NCBI GenBank assembly: GCA_019449595.1
Contig: JAGRPL010000009.1
Coordinates: 17,528 to 81,527 of the forward strand
Reading direction: 5' to 3'
Length of the DNA stretch: 64,000 bases
Source of the DNA: Rhodoferax sp.
GTDB lineage: Bacteria > Pseudomonadota > Gammaproteobacteria > Burkholderiales > Burkholderiaceae_C
The translations under genes were made by a program, and so were the position numbers. The notes beneath the pieces were generated by a model. That model did no database searches and had not been told where the DNA came from. It saw only the letters and a program-made list of their open reading frames with translations. Positions 50,090-61,100 of this stretch are shown piece after piece. Every line of letters starts with the position of its first letter. The stretch's first letter is position 1.

Positions 50090-51433
50090 ATGTTCTGGCG
50101 GCTTTTTTCCTTTGTGCTCTTTCAGGGCGTGGCTGCGGGCATCGGCTGGTACGTCGCCATTCCCGGGGGAAAGGTCGTTGCGGCCCTGGTGCTGGCGCTG
50201 ACCGGTGGCTATGTCTGGTTGCTGGTGGACGTGTCGCGCGGGGTGCGCCTGCTGCGCTGGCTGCGGGACGAAATGGCAAACCCGGTTGCCCTGGGCAATG
50301 GCTTGTGGAGCGAGGTGTCCGACCGCGTGCGTCGCATGGCGCGTGCCCGGGAGCGTCTGACCGCCGAGAGCGAGAATCGTCTGCAGGATTTTCTGGCTGC
50401 CCTGCAGGCGTCGCCCAACGGCGTGGTGCTGCTGGACTCCGAGGGCCGCATCGAGTGGTTCAACCAGACCGCCGCCTTCCATTTCGGTTTTGACGCGCAA
50501 CGCGACATGCTGCAGCACCTGGGCAACCTGGTGCGCGACCCCGTGTTTGCCGCCTATTTCGCGGCGCGCGACTTCAGCCACGACGTGACCATTCCGGGAC
50601 GCGATGACTCCAGCACCAAACCGGTTCGTCTGTCGGTTCATTTGCACCCCTACGGGGAAGGGCGCAGTCTGCTGCTGTCGCGTGACATCACGGCGGTGGA
50701 GCAGGCCGAGGCGATGCGGCGGGATTTTGTGGCCAACGTGTCGCACGAAATCCGCACGCCGTTGACCGTGCTGGCGGGTTTCATTGAAACGCTGCAATCC
50801 CTGCCGCTGGACGACCTGGAGCGCCAGCGGTACCTGGGCCTGATGGCCCAGCAGGCCCAGCGCATGCAGACGCTGGTGAACGATTTGCTGACGCTGTCCC
50901 GGCTGGAAGGCAGCCCCCTGCCTTCGGTGCATGAGTGGGTGCCGGTGCGCGCGTTGCTGTCCCAGTGCGAGCAGGATGCCCGCGACCTGTCACGCCTGCT
51001 GTCCGAGCAGGCACATGACCTGCATTTCGAGATGCTGGGTGACTGCGAAATTGCCGGTTCGTCCACCGAGCTGCACAGCGCCATGTCGAACCTGATCGGC
51101 AACGCCATCCGCTACACGCCAGCCGGACGGCGCATTGACGTGAGCTGGACGCTGCAACCGGGTGGAGGGGGAATTTTCTCGGTGCGGGACACCGGCCCGG
51201 GTATTGCCCCCGAGCATATCTCCCGTCTGACGGAGCGCTTTTATCGCGTGGACCGCAGCCGCTCGCGGGATACCGGCGGAACCGGGCTGGGGCTGGCCAT
51301 TGTCAAGCACGTCACGCAGCGCCACGGGGCCGAGCTGCTGATCAGCAGCGTACCCGGCAAGGGCTCCACGTTTTCCATCACCTTCCCGGCCAGTCGGGTG
51401 CGGCGCACCTTCTCGGAGCCGCTGGCGGCCTGA
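50090..51433 (+). CDS. phoR: Phosphate regulon sensor kinase PhoR
   Basis: 447 residues. Two N-terminal membrane helices (about 4-48) with almost no periplasmic loop, a PAS region (about 100-195), the phosphoacceptor H219 in VANVSHEIRTPLTV, and an HATPase domain with NLIGNAIRYTPAG, DTGPGIAPEHI and GTGLGLAIVKH. The short periplasmic part fits sensing through Pst/PhoU rather than a ligand. It ends 7 nt from a convergent gene. Confidence 0.97.
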   Translation: MFWRLFSFVLFQGVAAGIGWYVAIPGGKVVAALVLALTGGYVWLLVDVSRGVRLLRWLRDEMANPVALGNGLWSEVSDRVRRMARARERLTAESENRLQDFLAALQASPNGVVLLDSEGRIEWFNQTAAFHFGFDAQRDMLQHLGNLVRDPVFAAYFAARDFSHDVTIPGRDDSSTKPVRLSVHLHPYGEGRSLLLSRDITAVEQAEAMRRDFVANVSHEIRTPLTVLAGFIETLQSLPLDDLERQRYLGLMAQQAQRMQTLVNDLLTLSRLEGSPLPSVHEWVPVRALLSQCEQDARDLSRLLSEQAHDLHFEMLGDCEIAGSSTELHSAMSNLIGNAIRYTPAGRRIDVSWTLQPGGGGIFSVRDTGPGIAPEHISRLTERFYRVDRSRSRDTGGTGLGLAIVKHVTQRHGAELLISSVPGKGSTFSITFPASRVRRTFSEPLAA

Positions 51434-51440
51434 CGGCCGC

Positions 51441-53144
51441 TTATCTGCGCCGGAACAGCAGGACGGACTCGCCCGCATCCACCGGGTGGCGAATGGTCGC
51501 GTGCAACTGCCATTGCGTGGTATCCACGCTGGCGGGGGCTGACATGTCGGGCGCCGGTTCCACCAGTAACCAGTGGCAGCTGGGCGAGCGGCGTGCCACC
51601 TTGAGATGCAAATGGCCGTAGAACTGGAATGCGGCGATCTGGCCCGACCCGAGGCCCCGGGTCTCGGCACATCCCGGCGTGTCCATGGCGTTTACCGTGC
51701 GTCGCACCAAGGCGGTGTAGCTTTGCGCATAGTTGAGCAGCGGCATCCACAGCGTCATCAGCAACAGCCAGCACAGGGCAGCGCCCCCTGCGGGCAGCAC
51801 CAGGCTTTTCCAGATGGCAGCGCGGTGCCGCCCCACGCGCCATTTCACCAGCCAGGCCCAGGCCAGCGTGGCCGCTACGGCAATTGCAAAGGCAAAGAGC
51901 GAGAAACGGGCTTCAAACCCGGGGGCCAAGCGGACCACGTTGGCTGCAGGCTGGCGGGGGTAACCCGTCTGCATGGCAATCCAGACGACCCAGATGGTGA
52001 ACCCGCAGCCTGAAAAGAACAGCAGGGTGAACCAGTCGATCAGGGCGGCAACCTGTCGCTTCAGGGTGGGCAGGGCAAACGCGGCCAGCGTTGCCAGGGC
52101 CGGCAGGGCCAGCAGCAGGGTCCGGTCGGAGGATCCGGTGGACAGGGCCCCTACTGCGCACACCAGGACGAACCAGGCCGGCAGCGCCATGTGCCGGCTG
52201 ATGCGCCGGTTGAAGAGCTGGTGGCGCCAGCGCCAGAGGGTCCACACGGCCAGGGGCCAGGCAGGCCAGGTGAACCACAGCAACAGCTGGGCATAGCCGT
52301 TCCAGTCGGCCCAGAGGGCGTGGGGGAATTCGATTTTCCAGCGCCACAGGTTCAGCGCCCAGGCCAGTGCGCTGACTGCGCCGGTGAGCACGACGATGGC
52401 CACGCTTTCCCAGCGGATGCGGGCCTTGCGGGCCAGGTCGGCCGGGTCTTGCGACTGGTCAAGGTAGTGGATGACCGCACTGCCCAGTCCGAACAGCACG
52501 GTCAGGGTGGGGGCGCCGGACAGTGCCAGGCCGCCCAGCCCCAGCACGCCGGCCGCCGCCGGCCCGGCGCGCCGGTAGGGCAGTGCACCTGCGGCATAGA
52601 AACATAGGGCGGAAAAAGCCAGCTGTGCCAGCGCGGGCGTGGTCTCGTGCGACAACTGCGCCAGCCCCAGGCAGGCGATGAATGCCAGCAACCCGCCGTC
52701 GGCCATGGCGCGCGCGTAGTCGGTCGGCTGGGCCTCGCCGCCAAAGGCGAAGGCAACGGGTTGGGCCTGGGGGCTGCGGGCCACGTAATAGGTGGCATAC
52801 CAGGTGGACAGCATGGCCAGCGCCAGCAGCACGCCAAACGGGATTCGCACAGCAAAATCGGCCGCAAGCCAGGAGGGCGCAAGTTTCATGGACCAGGCAC
52901 CCAGCCAGTAGGGCAGCAAGGCCGGGTTGTCGGCCGGCACGCCCATCAGGGTGGGCGTGAGCCAGCGGGCGCTGCCCTGTGCCAGCTCGGCCATGTAGCC
53001 CAGGGCCGTCATGTCGGCGCTTTTCCAGGCGTCGCGCCCCAGAAAGCCGGACAGGATGTACGCGCAGCAAAACAGCAGCAAGACGGCGCGCGGAAAGCGC
53101 CGGACCGCAGCCTGGGTGACGATGGCGGGAGTGGGGTGGTTCAC
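51441..53144 (-). CDS. Integral membrane glycosyltransferase-like protein (GT-C/ArnT type)
   Basis: 567 residues with about 12 membrane helices. The first periplasmic loop carries LGRDAWKSADMTALGYMAEL, in the position of the catalytic Asp loop of GT-C and ArnT/PMT-family enzymes that use polyprenyl-phosphate sugars. The C-terminal 100 residues form a soluble domain (FQFYGHLHLKVARRSPSC). The substrate is unknown; lipid A or protein glycosylation are options. Convergent to phoR. Confidence 0.7.
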   Translation of the reverse strand: MNHPTPAIVTQAAVRRFPRAVLLLFCCAYILSGFLGRDAWKSADMTALGYMAELAQGSARWLTPTLMGVPADNPALLPYWLGAWSMKLAPSWLAADFAVRIPFGVLLALAMLSTWYATYYVARSPQAQPVAFAFGGEAQPTDYARAMADGGLLAFIACLGLAQLSHETTPALAQLAFSALCFYAAGALPYRRAGPAAAGVLGLGGLALSGAPTLTVLFGLGSAVIHYLDQSQDPADLARKARIRWESVAIVVLTGAVSALAWALNLWRWKIEFPHALWADWNGYAQLLLWFTWPAWPLAVWTLWRWRHQLFNRRISRHMALPAWFVLVCAVGALSTGSSDRTLLLALPALATLAAFALPTLKRQVAALIDWFTLLFFSGCGFTIWVVWIAMQTGYPRQPAANVVRLAPGFEARFSLFAFAIAVAATLAWAWLVKWRVGRHRAAIWKSLVLPAGGAALCWLLLMTLWMPLLNYAQSYTALVRRTVNAMDTPGCAETRGLGSGQIAAFQFYGHLHLKVARRSPSCHWLLVEPAPDMSAPASVDTTQWQLHATIRHPVDAGESVLLFRRR

Positions 53145-53165
53145 GGGAGAGGGGCAAGTCGGGGC

Positions 53166-53197
53166 AAAAAAAAGGCAGCGCGGAAATCCGGGCTGCC
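53166..53197 (-). terminator. Terminator after rpmE2
   Basis: On the minus strand, stem GGCAGC ... GCTGCC with an inner CGG/CCG pairing, followed by eight T residues. It lies 37 nt past the rpmE2 stop and separates it from the membrane glycosyltransferase gene. Confidence 0.85.
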
Positions 53198-53233
53198 CAT
53201 TTGCGACGGTTCAGGCCAAAACCTGAATCCGGC

Positions 53234-53491
53234 TTACTTGGCTGCGGTCTTGCCGAAGCGGTTGCGGAAGCGCTCGACGCGGCCACCCATGTTGTCCACG
53301 GATTTTTGCGTGCCAGTGTAGAAAGGATGCGACTCGCTGGTGGTGTCCAGCTTGAAGAGGGGCAGCTCGCGGCCGTCTTCCATCTTGATCATTTCCTTGG
53401 TGTTGGCGCAGGAACGTGTCACGAACTTGAAGCCGTTGGACATGTCCTGGAAGCACACTTCGCGGTAGTTGGGGTGAATGCCTTCTTTCAT
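53234..53491 (-). CDS. rpmE2: 50S ribosomal protein L31 type B
   Basis: 85 residues, the zinc-free form of L31 without the CxxC pair ([16 protein letters not shown]..., [31 protein letters not shown]). Such paralogues usually replace zinc-binding L31 under zinc limitation, but in many betaproteobacteria this is the only L31. The chosen ATG follows GGAGAAG; the frame is open 22 codons further upstream. It lies 87 nt downstream of rho on the same strand. Confidence 0.96.
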   Translation of the reverse strand: MKEGIHPNYREVCFQDMSNGFKFVTRSCANTKEMIKMEDGRELPLFKLDTTSESHPFYTGTQKSVDNMGGRVERFRNRFGKTAAK

Positions 53492-53578
53492 ACTCTTCTC
53501 CATCAGTTGCGAGAGCCGCGCCAGCCTGTCTGGCGTACTTGTCGCGAAAACAGTCAATTATACAAATAAAACAACAAC

Positions 53579-54841
53579 TTAGCCACCGCGGCGCATCATG
53601 TCGAAGAATTCGCTGTTGGTCTTGGTGGCGCGCATTTGCTTCAGGACCATTTCCATGGCCTCGATTTCGTCCATGTTGTAGAGGAATTGGCGTAGGATGC
53701 GGGTTTTCTGCAGGATTTCGGGCTGCAGCAGCAATTCTTCGCGGCGGGTGCCGCTGCGGTTGAGCTGGATGGACGGGAACACCCGTTTCTCGTACAGGCG
53801 GCGGTCCAGGTGGATTTCGGAGTTGCCTGTGCCCTTGAACTCTTCAAAGATCACTTCGTCCATGCGGCTGCCGGTGTCGACCAGCGCGGTAGCGATGATG
53901 GTTAGCGAGCCGCCTTCTTCCACGTTGCGGGCCGCGCCCAGGAAGCGCTTGGGGCGCTGCAAGGCATTGGCGTCCACACCACCGGTCAGCACCTTGCCGG
54001 AGCTGGGCACCACGTTGTTGTAGGCGCGGGCCAGGCGGGTGATGGAGTCCAGCAGGATCACCACGTCTTTCTTGAGTTCGACCAGGCGCTTGGCGCGCTC
54101 GATCACCATCTCGGCCACGTGCACGTGGCGGGCGGCGGGCTCGTCAAAGGTGGAGGCAATCACCTCACCCTTGACGGTGCGCTGCATCTCGGTCACTTCT
54201 TCGGGGCGTTCGTCGATCAGCAGCACCATCAGGTAGCTGTCGGGGTAGTTGGCCGAAATCGCGTGGGCGATGTGCTGCATCATCACGGTCTTGCCGCTCT
54301 TGGGCTGCGCCACGATCAGGGCGCGCTGGCCCTTGCCAATGGGGGCAATGATGTCGATCACGCGGCCGGTGATGTTTTCTTCGCCCTTGATGTCGCGCTC
54401 CAGCTTCATCTGCTCCTTGGGGAACAGGGGGGTCAGGTTTTCAAACATGACCTTATGCTTGTTGCCGTCAGGAGGGCCGCCATTGACCTTGTCGAGCTTG
54501 TTCAGGGCAAAGTAGCGCTCGCCGTCCTTGGGCGTGCGCACTTCGCCTTCGATCATGTCGCCGGTGTGCAGGTTGAAGCGGCGCACCTGGCTAGGGCTGA
54601 TGTAGATGTCGTCCGTGCTGGCCGTGTAGCTGGTGTCGGGGCTGCGCAGGAAGCCAAAACCGTCGGGCAGAATTTCCAGCACGCCATCGGCAATGATCTG
54701 CTCGCCGGTGCGGGCGCGCTTCTTGATGATGGCGAACATCAGCTCCTGCTTGCGCATGCGGCCGGTGTTTTCGATCTCTAGCTCTTCAGCCTGCTTGAGG
54801 ACTTCCGACACGTGCAGTGCCTTGAGTTCGTTTAAGTGCAT
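53579..54841 (-). CDS. rho: Transcription termination factor Rho
   Basis: 420 residues, hexameric RNA helicase. The N-terminal RNA-binding domain includes [20 protein letters not shown] (about 53-72), Walker A is [10 protein letters not shown] (about 175-184), Walker [18 protein letters not shown], and the Q/R loops are intact. It has no insertion of the kind found in high-GC actinobacteria. The gene starts 287 nt after trxA, and its leader is in that gap. Confidence 0.98.
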   Translation of the reverse strand: MHLNELKALHVSEVLKQAEELEIENTGRMRKQELMFAIIKKRARTGEQIIADGVLEILPDGFGFLRSPDTSYTASTDDIYISPSQVRRFNLHTGDMIEGEVRTPKDGERYFALNKLDKVNGGPPDGNKHKVMFENLTPLFPKEQMKLERDIKGEENITGRVIDIIAPIGKGQRALIVAQPKSGKTVMMQHIAHAISANYPDSYLMVLLIDERPEEVTEMQRTVKGEVIASTFDEPAARHVHVAEMVIERAKRLVELKKDVVILLDSITRLARAYNNVVPSSGKVLTGGVDANALQRPKRFLGAARNVEEGGSLTIIATALVDTGSRMDEVIFEEFKGTGNSEIHLDRRLYEKRVFPSIQLNRSGTRREELLLQPEILQKTRILRQFLYNMDEIEAMEMVLKQMRATKTNSEFFDMMRRGG

Positions 54842-55128
54842 GGAAATGGTCCCGTAGGGGAATTGACCGAAAGTTCGGAGTAATAGAGAAATTCAGGGGA
54901 GAGGGGGGTGAGGCAAGACCTGTGACTCGGCCTCGGCGTTCTTAACCTGGGAAACGGAGCCAGCCCCTTTTGGGGTGCTGGTGAACGGAATTAATTATGA
55001 CAGGAAAATGCGACCACAAAAAATGAGGCCCCCACGCTTGCCACTGCGTGTGCCGCACGGCCCCCCAAAGGGGGCTATCTTGCTTGGGGCGGCCCTGCGC
55101 AAGATGTGGCGTGGTCGCGGGGCTGAAA
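54842..55128 (-). other. trxA-rho intergenic region with a repeat and a hairpin
   Basis: 287 nt without a gene. The part next to trxA holds a copy of repeat family 2 (55027-55100). The part next to rho includes an inverted repeat at about 54961-54982 (CCAGC...CCCC-AAAA-GGGG...TGG on the minus strand) without a T-run, and presumably the rho promoter and leader. Rho leaders are autoregulated in E. coli; nothing here proves that. Confidence 0.5.
55027..55100 (+). repeat. Dispersed repeat family 2, intergenic copy
   Basis: About 74 nt, GGCCCCCACGCTTGCCACTG ... CGGCCCCCCAAAGGGGGC ... GCTTGGGGCGGCCCTGC. It aligns along its whole length with 61933-62006 inside the flavoprotein gene. It contains a strong CCCCC/GGGGG hairpin and lies just after the trxA stop, where it may act as a terminator-like structure. 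Confidence 0.75.
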
Positions 55129-55461
55129 TCAGGCCAGTTGCTGGTCGATGAAGGCGATCAGCTGGGCTTTGCTCAGGGCGCCGACCTTGGTGGCAGACAG
55201 CTGGCCGTCCTTGAACAGCATCAGCGTGGGAATGCCACGGATACCGAACTTGGCCGGGATTTCCCGGTTTTCGTCCACATTCATCTTGGCGATCTGCAGC
55301 TTGCCGTCGTAGGTGGCGGACACTTCGTCCAGAATCGGGGCGATCATCTTGCAGGGACCGCACCACTCAGCCCAGTAGTCCACCAGAATGGGTTTGGCGG
55401 ATTTCAGCACATCGGCTTCGAAAGTGGCGTCGGTTACGTGTTTGATCAGGGCGCTGGCCAT
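55129..55461 (-). CDS. trxA: Thioredoxin
   Basis: 110 residues, general disulfide reductant of the cytoplasm. The redox motif is [10 protein letters not shown] (Cys34 and Cys37 approximately), with the cis-Pro loop [15 protein letters not shown]. It is upstream of rho on the same strand, the trxA-rho order known from many proteobacteria. It diverges from the nuclease gene with an 86-nt gap. Confidence 0.98.
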   Translation of the reverse strand: MASALIKHVTDATFEADVLKSAKPILVDYWAEWCGPCKMIAPILDEVSATYDGKLQIAKMNVDENREIPAKFGIRGIPTLMLFKDGQLSATKVGALSKAQLIAFIDQQLA

Positions 55462-55547
55462 GGGGGGTTCCTCTGGAAGTTTGCTAATACAGCTAAAGTT
55501 GCGGCCATTGTGACAGAAACAAGGGACCCGCCAGAGCGGCGGTTGCT

Positions 55548-58166
55548 ATGAATGGCATAGCCAAAATTGATTTTCCCGCCGGGGTGCCTGGCGCGCCCGC
55601 CGGGGCCCATCCCGCACTGGCCCTGTGGCTGGACCCGACGGGCGGCCTGCTGGCGCGCATCCAGGCCGCCATGCGCCAGCGCGGGGCGCATCCTGCGCGC
55701 GCCGTGGTCTTGCTGCCGTATGCCCAGTTGATGCCCCTGGCCGCGCGGCTGTGGGCACAGTGTTTTCCGGACGGTTTTGCGCCCCGGTTCGAAACCACCC
55801 TGAACTGGAGCCGTGCCCTGGGGGGCTTCCACCCGGCTGTCACCGACATGACATTTGACACGGCGCTGGACACCCTGACCGCGCAGGCCCTGCTGCGCGG
55901 CGCCGGCCTGGGCGCACAGCAGGACGCGCTGGCAGGCCTGCTCGTGCAGGCCGCGCACCAACTGGCACCGCTGGTCGCGGCCAGCCACCCGGCGGACCGT
56001 GCCGTGTGGGCGCAAACGGCACGGCACGGCGCTCTGCTGGGCATGGATGGCCCGGCACTGGCCCTGGAAGCCGCCGTGGCACGCGTGGCCGTGGAATGGG
56101 CGGCGGCGTCCGCGTATGCCAGCGATGTGCTGTTCGAGGACCCCGTGCGCGCGGGGCTGGACTGCCTAGTGGTGGTGCAGGGCTTCGCGGCCGACCCGCT
56201 GCCTGCGGCGCTGCAACCCTATTGGGGCGACAAGCTGGCGGTGCTGGCCCTGCTGCCCCAGACGGACACGCCGGCGTTGCCGGGCGCAGCTTCCCGTCTG
56301 GCCTGGCACGCCTGCCAGGATGCCGAAGACGAGGCCCAGCGCGCCGCGGCCTGCGCCCTGCGGCACATTGCCGCCGGGCGTTTTCCGCTGGCGCTGGTGT
56401 CTTCCGACCGGGCGTTGACCCGGCGCGTGCGCGCCATGCTGGAAGATGGCGGCGTGCAGATCCGTGACGAAAACGGCTGGAAGCTGTCCACCAGCCAGGC
56501 GGCGGCGCAGGTGATGGCGCTGCTCAAGGCTGGTGCCTGGAATGCCTCGACGGACGCGGTGCTGGCCTGGCTCAAGGGGGCGCCGGCGTTTGCACCGGTG
56601 GTGGATGCGCTGGAAGCGGTGTTGCGCCGCGACCAGGTGCGCGACTGGCGCAGCGTCGCCGGCACGCCCGGTCTGCAGCAGGCGCCCGACTTGTTGCAGG
56701 CGCACGCCCGCATTGGCAGCGTGCGCGAACGGCTGCAGGGCAGCCGCACGCTGGCGCACTGGCTAGAGGCGCTGCGCGCCACCCTGCAGGCCAGCGGCGT
56801 GTGGGACGCGCTGCAGGCCGACCTGGCGGGCACCAAGGTGCTGGCGGCACTGCGCCTGGCCGAATCGCCCCTGCCGGCGTGGAGTAGCCTGCTGGGGCAG
56901 GCCCTTTGGGCGCCCCGGCGCATGGACCTGACCGAGTTCACCGCCTGGGTGAACCAGTCGCTGGAGGGCGCGAGTTTTTCACCCCCGTACCCCGAGCGCG
57001 AGCAGGTGGTGATCCTGCCCATGAGCCAGATGCTGGGCCGCCCCTTTGCCGCGGTGGTGCTGGCCGGCTGCGACGAGGTGCGCTTCAACCCCTCGCCCGA
57101 ACCGGCCGGGGGCTGGACGCCGCCGCAGCGCGTGGCGCTGGGCCTGCCGTCGCGGGAGGCGTTGCAGGCCGAGATGGTGGCCGCCTGGAACCATGCTCTG
57201 CAAACCCCGTTTTGCGACGTGCTGTGGCGTTGCAGCGACGACGCCGGCGAGACCCTGCTGCCCAGCACGCTGGTGCAAATCCAGCAGCTGACCCGAGATG
57301 ACTCTGCACAGGCGGATGATCCGCGCGTGGGCCGGCCCATAGCCCCCGCGCCCGTGCCACGGCCGTTGCCGACCGGCGAGCGGGTGCCGGTGGGCCACCT
57401 GTCGGCCAGTGCCTACGACGATCTGCGCACCTGCCCCTACCGGTTTTTTGCTCTGCGCCAGTTGGGCCTGAAATCGGTGGATGAACTCGAAGGTGCCGTC
57501 GACAAACGCGACTTCGGCCTGTGGCTGCACGAGGTGCTCAAGCGCTTTCACGAAGAACTGCGCCTGCAACCTGCGCTGGCGCCGGAGGCCCGGCGTGCCC
57601 TGCTGGATGCCGCCAGCCAGGCCACCACGCAGTCCATGGCGCTGGCTGAAGGTGAGTTCCTGCCGTTTGCGGCCGCCTGGCCCGCTGTGCGGGACGGCTA
57701 CCTGCGCTGGCTGGCGCAGCAGGAGGCCACGGGTGCGGTGTTTGCCAGCGCCGAGACGGCGCACACCCAGCGCCTTGGCGCGGTGACGCTGGTAGGGCGC
57801 ATCGACCGCATCGACACACTGCCCGACGGCACGCTGCAGGTGCTGGACTACAAGACCGAGCCCAGCGCCCGCACCAGCGCCCGCGTGAAAGACCCGCTGG
57901 AGGACACGCAGATTGCCTTCTACGCCGCCCTGCTGCCGCACGACACCGTGCAGGCCGCCTACGTGAACGTGGGGGAGCGCGATGCCACCAAGGCCTATCC
58001 CCAGCCGGACGTGGTCGAGGCGCGTGACGCCCTGGTGGAAGGCATCCTGCACGACATGGAACGCATCGCGCAGGGGGCGGCGTTGCCGGCTCTGGGCGAC
58101 GGTCTGGCCTGTGACTACTGCCAGGCCCGCGGCCTGTGCCGCAAAGACTTTTGGGAGGCCACATGA
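55548..58166 (+). CDS. AddB-like exonuclease subunit (PD-(D/E)XK, iron-sulfur)
   Basis: 872 residues. The N-terminal part is a degenerate helicase-like fold. The C-terminal nuclease (about 615-870) has VGRIDRIDTL and LQVLDYKTE, the Asp and D-x-K of PD-(D/E)XK enzymes. Four Cys, one in RTCPYRFFALR and three in CDYCQARGLC at the end, match the 4Fe-4S staple of AddB nucleases. With the next gene it should process DNA double-strand breaks for recombination, in place of RecBCD. It overlaps that gene by 4 nt. Confidence 0.87.
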   Translation: MNGIAKIDFPAGVPGAPAGAHPALALWLDPTGGLLARIQAAMRQRGAHPARAVVLLPYAQLMPLAARLWAQCFPDGFAPRFETTLNWSRALGGFHPAVTDMTFDTALDTLTAQALLRGAGLGAQQDALAGLLVQAAHQLAPLVAASHPADRAVWAQTARHGALLGMDGPALALEAAVARVAVEWAAASAYASDVLFEDPVRAGLDCLVVVQGFAADPLPAALQPYWGDKLAVLALLPQTDTPALPGAASRLAWHACQDAEDEAQRAAACALRHIAAGRFPLALVSSDRALTRRVRAMLEDGGVQIRDENGWKLSTSQAAAQVMALLKAGAWNASTDAVLAWLKGAPAFAPVVDALEAVLRRDQVRDWRSVAGTPGLQQAPDLLQAHARIGSVRERLQGSRTLAHWLEALRATLQASGVWDALQADLAGTKVLAALRLAESPLPAWSSLLGQALWAPRRMDLTEFTAWVNQSLEGASFSPPYPEREQVVILPMSQMLGRPFAAVVLAGCDEVRFNPSPEPAGGWTPPQRVALGLPSREALQAEMVAAWNHALQTPFCDVLWRCSDDAGETLLPSTLVQIQQLTRDDSAQADDPRVGRPIAPAPVPRPLPTGERVPVGHLSASAYDDLRTCPYRFFALRQLGLKSVDELEGAVDKRDFGLWLHEVLKRFHEELRLQPALAPEARRALLDAASQATTQSMALAEGEFLPFAAAWPAVRDGYLRWLAQQEATGAVFASAETAHTQRLGAVTLVGRIDRIDTLPDGTLQVLDYKTEPSARTSARVKDPLEDTQIAFYAALLPHDTVQAAYVNVGERDATKAYPQPDVVEARDALVEGILHDMERIAQGAALPALGDGLACDYCQARGLCRKDFWEAT

Positions 58167-61100
58167 CTGCGCCCGTTGTATTGGCCGCCTTTGAACACAA
58201 CGGCGCCACCGTGGAGCGCGCCCGTTTCTATGCCATTGCCTGCGACCCGCAGCGCAGCGTGGCGGTGGAGGCCTGTGCCGGCGCAGGCAAGACCTGGATG
58301 CTGGTCTCGCGCATCGTGCGTGCCTTGCTAGAGGGCAGCGCGCCGCATGAAATCCTGGCCATTACCTTCACCAAGAAAGCCGCCGGCGAAATGCGCCAGC
58401 GCCTGCACGAGTGGTTGCTGCAGTTTGCCCACCAGAGCGATGCCGACTTGCGCCAGGAGCTGCTGCACCGCGGCTTCACGCAGGAGCCCACCAGCGCGCA
58501 GCTCGCCGCGCTGCGCGCGCTGCACCAGACCTTGCTGCACACCGGGCGCCCGGTGCAGATACGTACCTTCCACAGTTGGTTTGCCGCCCTGCTGCGCAGC
58601 GCACCGCTGCAGGCCCTGAGCGACCTGGGGTTGCCCACCCAATACGAATTGCTGGAAAACGATGCCCAGGCCGTGGCGCAGGCCTGGCCGCGCTTCCAGA
58701 CCCGCGTGGCCGGCGACGCGCAGGCGCGCCAGGACTATGTAGACGCCGTGGCCACGCATGGGCGCAGCCAGACGCAGAAGGCGCTGGAAGCGGCGCTGTC
58801 CAAGCGCGTGGAGTTTGCGCTGGCCGACGAACAGGGCATCGTGGACGCCTCGGTGCAGACCTTTGCCCAGCAGTATCCCGACTTTGCCGGCGTCGACACA
58901 CCCGAGGCGCTGCTGGCCACGCCGGCTGTGCAGGGTCTGCTGCGCGACGCCGCCCGTGTGCTGGGTGCCGCATCGCAGGCCACCTGCGTGGCGGCCGCCA
59001 CTGCGCTGGAGCAGGCGGTGACGCAGGGCGACGGGGCTGCCGTGCTGGATGCGCTGCTCACCAAGACCGGGGCGGCGCGCAAGTTCAGCGACAAGGTGGT
59101 TGGCATCGAAACCGTGCGCCAGGCGCAGGAGCAGGTGCTGCGCGTGGTGGCGGCTCAAGGGCAGCACCAGGCCTGGCTGCACCAGCAGCGCATGGCGCGG
59201 CTGGCCCGGGTGCTGGTGGTGGAGTACGCGCAGCTCAAGCGCGAGCGCGGCTGGATCGACATGGGCGATCTGGAGCGCACGGCGCTGGTGCTGATGTCGG
59301 ACCCCGTGCTTAGCGGCTGGGTGCAGGAGCGGCTGGACGCGCGGGTGCGCCATCTGCTCATCGACGAGTTCCAGGACACCAACCCCCTGCAGTGGCAGGC
59401 GCTTGGTGCCTGGCTTTCCGGCTACGCCGGCGCGGGCCAGGCGCCCAGCGTGTTTCTGGTGGGCGACCCCAAGCAGAGCATCTACCGCTTCCGCCGCGCC
59501 GAGCCGCAGGTGTTCAAGGCGGCGCAGCGCTTTGTGGCGCAGGGCCTGGGCGGTGATCTGCTGAGCTGCGACCACACCCGGCGCAACGCCCCGGTCATCA
59601 TTGGGCTGGTCAACCAGGTCATGGAGCAAGCGCAGGCGGCGGGCGAATTTGATGGCTACCGCGCGCACAGCACCGAGTCGACAGAAGCCGGCCACCTCTT
59701 CAGGCTGCCACGCATTGCGCGGGAAGCCGCTGCCGATGACGCCGCGGATGCGGCGGGCGAGGGCGCTGCAGGGGCCGGCGGCTGGCGCGACTCTCTCACC
59801 ACCCCCCGCGTGGTGGCCGAAGAAACCCGCAAGACCCTGGAGTGCCGCCAGGCCGCGCGCTGGCTGGCCGAGCAGTTCCAGTCTGGCGCCGTGCGACCGA
59901 AGGACGTGATGGTGCTGGCGCGCAAGCGCGAGCGCCTGGGCCTGATGCAGGCCGAGCTGGCCGCCTTGCACATACCCGCCCAGCAGCCCGAAAAAAACGA
60001 GCTGGCCGACATGCCCGAGGTGCAGGACGTGATGGGCCTGCTGGACGCGCTGGTGTCGCCCCGACACGACCTGTCCTTGGCGCGCGCGCTGAAGTCGCCG
60101 CTGTTTGGCGTGGGCGATGCCGACCTGGTGCAGCTGGTGCTGTGCCAGCGCACCCTGCAGGCCGCGGCCCCACCCGAAGACGGCGCGGCCGGGGACCGTG
60201 CCCCCGCCGTGCCCTGGCTGCAGGTGCTGCAGCAGGCGCCCGGCTTGCCCCCCGCGCTGGCCCCGGTGGGCGCGGTGCTTTCGCAGTGGAAGACCTGGGT
60301 CGATACCCTGCCGCCGCACGACGCGCTCAGCGCCATCTACCGTGACGGCGACGTGCTGGCCCGCTACGCCGCCGCCGCGCCGGCCAACCAGCGCGAAGGC
60401 GTGCTGGCCAACCTGCGCGCGCTCCTGTCGGCGGCTTTGCAGGTGGATGGCGGGCGCTACACCACGGCCTACGCTTTTGTGCGCGCGCTGCGTGCCGGGG
60501 GCATCCAGGCGCCGGTGCGGGCCGACGCGCAGGCCGTGCGCCTGCTCACCATCCACGGCGCCAAGGGGCTGGAAGCGCCGCTGGTGCTCATGCTCGATAC
60601 CGACGGCGAAGGCCTCAAGGCCCAGACCATGGGCGTGCTGGTGGACTGGCCCGGCGAGGCCACCCACCCGCAGCGCTTTGTGTTCCTGGCCAGCGAATCG
60701 AACCCGCCGGCCTGCGTGGCCGACGCCCTGGCCACCGAGCAGACCGCGCGCAACCGTGAGGAACTCAACGCCCTGTACGTGGCGCTGACGCGCACCCAGC
60801 GCACGCTGGTGGTCTCCAGTCTGGAGCCGCACCGCGGCAGCCCGACCAGCTGGTGGCAGCGTCTGCAGGAGCAGGCGCAGGACGCGCCGTGGCTGGTGCC
60901 CTCCCCATCGGCTGCGCCTGTGGACGCCGGCACTGTGGAGGCGCCGGGCACCTACACCCTGATTTCATTGCCAAATGGGGCTGCAGGCGCCGTATCCATT
61001 GCGCAGACAGCTAGCAAAACAATAGCAAAAGAAGAGGGCGCGTTGGCGCCTGCAGAGGATGCCGACAGCTTGGAGTCGCGTATCGGCCAGGCCATGCACC

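Noticed and set aside
54955..54985. Inverted repeat near the rho leader as an intrinsic terminator
   Set aside because: No T-run follows on the minus strand, so only a hairpin can be stated.
58328..60832. 834-codon minus-strand frame opposite the AddA-like gene
   Set aside because: Shadow frame; the plus strand has all SF1 helicase motifs in order.
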